A stretch of 12,535 bases of DNA from Galactobacter sp. GTDB taxonomy: Bacteria; Actinomycetota; Actinomycetes; Actinomycetales; Micrococcaceae. Under the pieces are notes generated by a model, which searched no databases, was not told the origin of the DNA, and saw only the letters and a list, made by a program, of their open reading frames with translations. A program made the position numbers and the translations under genes. This document shows positions 8,331 through 12,535 of this stretch, in pieces (the stretch's first letter is position 1; every line of letters starts with the position of its first letter). Location: contig JALAHE010000303.1 of assembly GCA_022712075.1 (NCBI GenBank), positions 1 through 12,535 of the forward strand, read 5' to 3'.

Positions 8331-10966
8331 GACGTCTCCTTGGCTGTGGCGTCGGTGCTGGCGTCAGCTGAAACCGCGGTGGTGCTGCCGGAAGCGATGG
8401 TGTTGAGCGCCGCGGAGAGAGCGCGCGCCTTGCTCAACGCGGCCCCCGAACCTTTGACCGCGGCGAGCCGGTGGACCGGTTCCCAGGCCTGGGCCGGGAT
8501 GAGCCCGCGCCGCGTGGCCTCGGCGAGGTGCGGCAGCCTGGCCAGCGCCGTGTCCAGCACGCGGGCCGTGAAGCGCGGAGCTTTGGGGGCGGCCGCAGCG
8601 GCGGCGAGCGCCTCCGTGAGGAGGGGCCAGAGCACCCCGAGGGCCTTGCGCTCCTCCTCCACGAGCCGCGTGAGTCGCGTGGGGACGACCGCCTCGCTCA
8701 CGAAGAGCGCGCGGGCGGCCTCGGCCACGTTTCCCGCGTGAAAGCGGCGCAGCTCGAGCATCTGCCGCACCGCCGCGAGGCCCTCGGAGCCCTGGTACCC
8801 CTCGTGCAGGGCACAGCCCAGCGCCGCGGCGGTCGCCACGACGCTCCACGGCGGAAGCTCCGTGCCGTCCTGGCGCACGAGCGGCCCGCCGTTGCCCTTG
8901 ACCCAGTTCCGGTGCTCGGTCACGACCAGCTCTGCCGCCTTGCTGTCCCAGTGCAGGAAGACGGTCCGCGGCTCCACGCCCTCCTCGCGGCGCTGGGCCT
9001 GGCACTGGCCCTCGAAGGCGAGGTCGTAGTACCAGCCCTTGAGCACACGGAAGCTCACGCCAGGGTGAGCCGGCAGCGTGACGAGCAGCGCGATCTGCTT
9101 GCTCTTCTCGGCCGGGTCGTGGACCACGGCCTCGATGCCCGCACCGTCCGGCAGGTGTCGCGCCGTGCTGTCGGGGACGGCGAAGCCGCGCCGGAAGGAG
9201 GCAGTGTCCAGCGGGGCGGCGTCGGCCAGGGCCTTCGCCGCGGACGCGTCCTTGCCCGGGGCAGCAGAGGCCGGGCCCGGCGCCGGCGCCGCCTGGGCGC
9301 TCGCCTCCGGCGCGTGCGCCGCGAGCGCTGCGAGGGCCTGGGTCGCCGCGCGCGGGGCGCGCGCCGAGCCGCCCTTGGCGGCCAGGGCCCGCAGCCCGGG
9401 CACCTCAAGGATCGTGGCGGGGGCCAGGCCCTGCACGACGGCGCTCGCGGCCTGGGGAGCGAGGCTCGCCATGGCCTCGGCGACGTCGGCCGCGCCCGGC
9501 GGGGTGCGAGGGGCGGCCACGGCCGCCTGGAGCGTCAGGTGAAGCAAGGGCCAGAGCACGGAGGCGAGGCCCTCCTCGGCCAGCTCGAGGGCCCCGGCGG
9601 CGAAGGCGGCGAGCGCGCGCTCGGGGACGCCCAGCGCGCGGGCCTCGGGCTCGTGTGCCGCCGATCCGGCCCCGGCGGGGCCGGCCGCGTTCCCCGCGCC
9701 GGGGTGGGTCGTGGCACCCGCTTCCCGCCCGACGTCGGGCGTTTCCTGGGCGGGTCCCTCGCCACCCCAGGCCTCCCAGAGCCGGGCGGCGGCCCGGGCG
9801 AGCTTGGCGTCGGCGTTGCCGCGATCGCCGGCCAGAGGCTCCAACACGGCCGCCGCGATCTCGGCGGGCGGCACGGGGAGCGCGGCAAACGCCGCGAGGA
9901 GACCCGCGCGCTGCCCGCGCGCCGTGACGGTCGCCGCGGCGAGCGCGAGGTCCGGCAGCAGGGTCACCTCCACGAGCGGGGCGATGCGCGGAAGGATCGC
10001 CCCCGTCACGGGACCGTCGCCGGCGGAGAGCGCTGGAAGCAGCGCCTCTGCGTGGGCCGCCAGTTCGGCGTCGGTCACCTGCAACTTGGCTTCGAGGAAG
10101 GCGAGCCAGCCGCGGCGCTGGTTCTGCTTGGCGGCGGCATCCAGGCCGGCGATGCCAAGCTCGACGGCTCGCCCCCGGGTGAGCCATCCCTCTTGCACCG
10201 CGAGGTGCAGGGCGCCGGCGAGGGGTCCCTCGATGCTCACCCCGGCCGTGACGGCCGCCGCGGCGTGCTCCCCGAAGCGCGCGCGCAGCAGCTCACGGGG
10301 CGGGTTGCCGATGGGTCCGTGCTTGTCGCTGTGCACACCCTGCATCACGTCGGCCGCGACGCAGGCCCAGTCCCGGAGCCACTCGAGCTCATGGTCCACC
10401 TCCAGCCCCAGCGTCTCGGCGAGGGTCACGGAGGCGGAGGCGTGCCGCGTGGGCTTAGTGTCGCTAAAGCGGTTGCGCGGGGAGCTCAGGCGGGCCACGA
10501 GGGTAGCGGCAAAGGTCTCGCCGCGCTCGGCGGCGAGACGGGCCACGAGCTGATCGCGGCGGCGGTCGACGTTCTGCTCGATGAGCACGGCGGCGCGCGG
10601 TGCCGGGACGCCGACCCGCAAGGCCAACAGGGCGAGGCGCTCGCGGTCGGCCTCGACCGGCGAGTGCCAGCCAAAGGTTCCGTCGGCGCGTTCGCCGAAG
10701 GGCTGCCAGTCCCCGTTCTTGAGGCCGGCCAGCAGGGCCGCGCGCTGGGCCTTATCCCCCAGGGGGGCCTGCGCGATCTCCTCCCAGGCGAGCTCCTCCC
10801 AGCCGAGCGCGCGGAAGATCTCGACCGCTGCATCGCGCTTGGCGTAGCGCGGGTCGGGGGCCTCGGGAGGACGCCGAGCCGCGGCGCGCGCCGCCGCCGT
10901 TGCCTCCGCGGCCTCCGTTGCCACCGCGACGGCTCGGGCCGCCGCCTCGTCCGCCCCGGCGCTCAC
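8327..10966 (-). CDS. Paralogue A: modular helical-repeat protein (DUF6493-like), lacking the middle module
   Basis: This 879-residue protein starts at a GTG that overlaps the SWIM gene's TGA (GTGA). The same frame stays open far upstream inside the SWIM gene, but that part is Arg/Pro/Gly-rich junk, so the overlap start is preferred. Residues 1-44 are an Ala-rich helical extension. The shared N-terminal module spans about 45-400, from the VEIFRALGWE block to LWEAWGGE. A short Gly/Ala linker follows, then a helical hinge (about 455-550) with LEVPGLRALAAKGG, an Ala/Pro linker (about 552-577), and the C-terminal module (about 592-850) with TLPAHPGVSFRV, LHWD and RRGLIPA motifs. The last 30 residues are Ser/Thr/Ala-rich. 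Compared with B and C it lacks the roughly 300-residue segment carrying LLSTPS and FW-x-DA. No catalytic motif or membrane segment is visible. Family name is from memory; a scaffold role is inference. Confidence 0.88.
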   Translation of the reverse strand: MSAGADEAAARAVAVATEAAEATAAARAAARRPPEAPDPRYAKRDAAVEIFRALGWEELAWEEIAQAPLGDKAQRAALLAGLKNGDWQPFGERADGTFGWHSPVEADRERLALLALRVGVPAPRAAVLIEQNVDRRRDQLVARLAAERGETFAATLVARLSSPRNRFSDTKPTRHASASVTLAETLGLEVDHELEWLRDWACVAADVMQGVHSDKHGPIGNPPRELLRARFGEHAAAAVTAGVSIEGPLAGALHLAVQEGWLTRGRAVELGIAGLDAAAKQNQRRGWLAFLEAKLQVTDAELAAHAEALLPALSAGDGPVTGAILPRIAPLVEVTLLPDLALAAATVTARGQRAGLLAAFAALPVPPAEIAAAVLEPLAGDRGNADAKLARAAARLWEAWGGEGPAQETPDVGREAGATTHPGAGNAAGPAGAGSAAHEPEARALGVPERALAAFAAGALELAEEGLASVLWPLLHLTLQAAVAAPRTPPGAADVAEAMASLAPQAASAVVQGLAPATILEVPGLRALAAKGGSARAPRAATQALAALAAHAPEASAQAAPAPGPASAAPGKDASAAKALADAAPLDTASFRRGFAVPDSTARHLPDGAGIEAVVHDPAEKSKQIALLVTLPAHPGVSFRVLKGWYYDLAFEGQCQAQRREEGVEPRTVFLHWDSKAAELVVTEHRNWVKGNGGPLVRQDGTELPPWSVVATAAALGCALHEGYQGSEGLAAVRQMLELRRFHAGNVAEAARALFVSEAVVPTRLTRLVEEERKALGVLWPLLTEALAAAAAAPKAPRFTARVLDTALARLPHLAEATRRGLIPAQAWEPVHRLAAVKGSGAALSKARALSAALNTIASGSTTAVSADASTDATAKETS
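8335..8341 (-). promoter_or_regulatory. Ribosome binding site of paralogue B inside the end of A
   Basis: AAGGAGA lies four bases before the ATG at 8330 and supports that start. It encodes Lys-Glu of the final A-K-E-T-S of paralogue A. Confidence 0.75.
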
Positions 10967-12351
10967 GCCGTCCCGCCCGCGGCGGGCGCTTCGTCCTCGA
11001 CGGGCGCGGCGAGCTCCACCTCGGCGCCGAGACTCAGCCGGACGGCGAGCTGGTGCTTGCAGGGGCCGCGGCCGTTGCCGTGCTTGAGCGTCCACAGGCA
11101 CGTACAGCGCGGCAGGGGTTCCACCGCCCCGGGCGTGACGCGGTACGGCGTGCCGGAGCTCGTCACCGTGAACTCGCCCGGCCGGCCGTCCACCGGGCGC
11201 ACGGCGCCGGCCTCCACGAGCTTGCGGGCGGCAACGAGGCGCGGGTTGTCCTTCGTGACCCGGTCCGGATCCGAGGGAAGCTCGCGGTGGAACCACGCGG
11301 CGTCGCGCACGTCCCAGCCCACGCGGCCGCTCGCGGCCAGGACCGCCAGGGCTCCCCGCACCCTGGCGAGGTCGAGCCCCGACTCGCGCGAGAGCTTCCC
11401 CTCGTCCACGACCGGCTCGAAGGCGAGGGACACGCTGAGGAGGTCGGCGTCGTCGAGCACCGTGGGCGAGGCGAGGCCCTCCAGGAGGGCGCCCTCGCCC
11501 GAGTAGCCGCGCCAGGACTCCTCGGTGAGCGCCAGGAGGATGCGGGCACCCGGGAGCTCGAGCTCGATCGCCGCCGGGCCGGCCGAGCCGTCCGCCGGGC
11601 CGTAGGCCGCGAGGCCCTCGGCGTGGGTCAGGAGGCGGCGCAGCGCCGAGAGGCGGTGCAGGCCGTTGACGAACACGGCGCCCGGGCCCGGGCGCGGGGC
11701 CACGCGGATGCCCGTGCGGCCAGCCGTGAGCCAGCCCGACTTGTTGGTGGCCGTGACGGGCGGCAGCTGCGTGAGGAATTGGCGGGCGGGAAGCTTGCCC
11801 ACGCGGAAGACCTCGATCAGCCCGTGGTGCAGCTCGGCCGCGTTGCCGAGCGCGCGCACCCAGCGATCGGGCATCTGGACGGGGCGCTCGACGGCGGTGT
11901 CGGTGGCCGTAACCGCGCGCAGGCCCTCCTCGCCCACATCCAGGTGCAGCGTTGACTCGCGGCCCACGGCGGAGAGCAGCTGGCGCATCTTGGTGCCCAC
12001 GTCCACGTTGGGGGTGCCGTGGGAGATCTCCCCGCCGGCCAGCCCGGCGCCCAGCACGTCCAGGCGCGCATAGACGCCGTTGCACGCGGAGAAGACCTCC
12101 GCGCGCAGGCGGTCGCCGTGGGCCGTCAGGACGGGGTCGTGCAGCGTCGTGGGGACATACTTGAAGTAGCGCGTGGCGGTGATGTCGGCGAGCGTCACGA
12201 GGCCACGGGCCAGGACCTGCGGGTGCAGGGCGAAGCCGTGGAAAAAGCTCGGGGAGGCGGCGAGGCCGTCCGGCGTCAGGGCCGGTGCGAGGGCCAGGCC
12301 CAGCGCTCCGCCCCCCAGCGCGGATTCCCCCACAAAGGCGCGTTGGGTCAT
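10963..12351 (-). CDS. SWIM zinc finger family protein, first gene of the operon
   Basis: This 462-residue protein carries a SWIM zinc finger near its C-terminus: cysteines at about residues 416, 418 and 431 and a histidine at 433, spaced C-x-C-x12-C-x-H with a Trp/Leu core and a GNGRGP turn. SWIM fingers are known to bind DNA or protein partners. The first 400 residues are a mixed region without a recognised catalytic motif; a stretch around residues 300-400 (LARVRGALAVLAASGRVGWDV) looks like a winged-helix-type fold, which is my inference. No signal peptide or membrane segment is seen, so it is probably cytoplasmic. The ATG at 12351 gives the full-length frame; no Shine-Dalgarno lies before it, consistent with a leaderless message. 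The stop overlaps the next gene's GTG by four bases. The protein resembles the SWIM proteins found beside large helical-repeat genes in actinobacteria, and E. coli YehQ in type. Domain call sure, function unknown. Confidence 0.92.
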   Translation of the reverse strand: MTQRAFVGESALGGGALGLALAPALTPDGLAASPSFFHGFALHPQVLARGLVTLADITATRYFKYVPTTLHDPVLTAHGDRLRAEVFSACNGVYARLDVLGAGLAGGEISHGTPNVDVGTKMRQLLSAVGRESTLHLDVGEEGLRAVTATDTAVERPVQMPDRWVRALGNAAELHHGLIEVFRVGKLPARQFLTQLPPVTATNKSGWLTAGRTGIRVAPRPGPGAVFVNGLHRLSALRRLLTHAEGLAAYGPADGSAGPAAIELELPGARILLALTEESWRGYSGEGALLEGLASPTVLDDADLLSVSLAFEPVVDEGKLSRESGLDLARVRGALAVLAASGRVGWDVRDAAWFHRELPSDPDRVTKDNPRLVAARKLVEAGAVRPVDGRPGEFTVTSSGTPYRVTPGAVEPLPRCTCLWTLKHGNGRGPCKHQLAVRLSLGAEVELAAPVEDEAPAAGGTA

Positions 12352-12359
12352 GGCATCAC

Positions 12360-12365
12360 ACTATG
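12360..12365 (-). promoter_or_regulatory. Candidate -10 element of a leaderless promoter for the operon
   Basis: On the minus strand CATAGT (four of six matches to TATAAT) ends eight bases before the ATG at 12351. Transcription would then begin at or within a base or two of the ATG, and no Shine-Dalgarno is present, so a leaderless transcript fits. Leaderless messages are common in actinobacteria. The -35 region is weak: CTGACA occurs, but 23 bases upstream of the -10, which is too far for a standard promoter. Confidence 0.35.
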
Positions 12366-12375
12366 CGAGGGGTGC

Positions 12376-12392
12376 GTCACTGCGACAGTGTC
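12376..12392. promoter_or_regulatory. Small inverted repeat over the -35 region, possible operator
   Basis: GTCACTGCGACAGTGTC has arms CACTG/CAGTG around CGA, extended by one mismatch and a further G/C pair. It sits about ten bases upstream of the candidate -10, where a repressor or activator could act on the SWIM promoter. Five-base perfect arms occur often by chance in GC-rich DNA, so this is only a candidate. Confidence 0.25.
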
Positions 12393-12410
12393 AGGAAGCC
12401 CCGCCGCCGG

Positions 12411-12425
12411 GTACGCCGGGCGTAC
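12411..12425. promoter_or_regulatory. Perfect 7-base-arm palindrome, possible regulator site
   Basis: GTACGCC-G-GGCGTAC is a perfect odd palindrome with a single central base, located between the two presumed divergent genes. The one-base centre makes an RNA hairpin unlikely, so a dimeric DNA-binding protein site is the better reading. It lies 60-75 bases upstream of the SWIM ATG and about 80 bases upstream of the possible divergent ATG, so it could serve either. Confidence 0.35.
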
Positions 12426-12505
12426 GACCGTGGTCTGACGCGCTGGTCCCTCAATGACCCCGGCGGGGGACGCGGAGACCGGCGCCCGCGGCGTTGACTG
12501 AAAGC

Positions 12506-12535
12506 ATGACCGGCACCGCCCTGACTCCCCCGCCC
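12506..12535 (+). CDS. Possible start of a divergent gene, cut by the window edge
   Basis: An ATG at 12506 opens a plus-strand frame of ten codons (M-T-G-T-A-L-T-P-P-P) to the window edge. An in-frame TTG at 12494 is an alternative start. The ribosome site is weak (GAAAG just before the ATG). If real, the gene is transcribed away from the SWIM gene, and the space between them is a shared regulatory region. The evidence is only the layout and an open frame. Confidence 0.33.
   Translation, partial: MTGTALTPPP

Noticed and set aside
8471..11506. Plus-strand open frame of about 1000 codons opposite A and the SWIM gene
   Set aside because: It is antisense to two well-supported genes, its translation is a low-complexity Gly/Arg/Ala/His-rich string, and it arises because very GC-rich third positions remove stop codons on the other strand.
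10967..12085. Upstream extension of paralogue A's frame through the SWIM gene
   Set aside because: The added 373 residues are Arg/Pro/Gly-rich and overlap the SWIM gene in another frame; the GTG overlapping the SWIM stop gives a start whose protein lines up with its paralogues.
12458..12468. CCCCG-G-CGGGG inverted repeat as a terminator
   Set aside because: No T-run follows on either strand and the arms are only five bases with a one-base centre; such G/C repeats are expected by chance at this base composition.
12494..12499. TTGACT as a -35 box for the divergent gene
   Set aside because: A -10 at normal spacing would fall near 12516-12521, which is CG-rich with no match and lies inside the putative coding frame.

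Overview
The window is very GC-rich. Codons end almost always in G or C, starts are often GTG, and same-strand genes overlap by four bases. This fits a high-GC actinobacterium (Actinomycetota), probably a Micrococcales- or Streptomyces-like chromosome; the genus cannot be fixed from the sequence. No rRNA, tRNA, insertion sequence, CRISPR array or integrase was seen.

Layout: almost the whole window is one leftward (minus-strand) operon. It starts at 12351 with a 462-residue SWIM zinc-finger protein. Four large, mutually related proteins follow without gaps: A (10966-8327, 879 aa), B (8330-4794, 1178 aa), C (4797-1204, 1197 aa) and D (1207-62, 381 aa). Every junction is a 4-base start/stop overlap (GTGA, ATGA, GTGA, GTGA). 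The next minus-strand gene may begin at position 40 and run off the left end. To the right, 12352-12505 is a short upstream region with a weak leaderless promoter candidate and two small palindromes, beyond which a divergent plus-strand gene may begin at 12506.

The four paralogues share a modular plan. (i) An N-terminal all-helical, HEAT/ARM-like module of about 350-400 residues opens with a VF-(R/K)-x-LGW block and closes with an L-x-x-W-G block. (ii) A middle module carries an LLSTPS motif and a later FW/HW-(G/S)-DA block. (iii) A helical hinge contains a PGLR-(A/D)-(L/V)-AA motif. (iv) A C-terminal module ends in RGL-(I/M)-PA and K-A-R-x-L. Gly/Ala/Pro-rich linkers join the modules. B and C have everything, A lacks the LLSTPS part, and D is the N-terminal module alone. 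From memory this resembles actinobacterial SWIM-associated proteins annotated as DUF6493/DUF7824-type; no profile search was possible.

Working together (inference): a cytoplasmic SWIM protein made at the head of the operon, plus a graded set of scaffold-like helical-repeat paralogues made by coupled translation, suggests one heteromeric assembly. SWIM proteins are found beside MoxR-type AAA+ ATPases, VWA proteins and large helical proteins in other bacterial loci (for example the E. coli yeh genes), some proposed to be conflict or stress systems. No ATPase, VWA protein, nuclease or toxin is visible here, so the function remains open.
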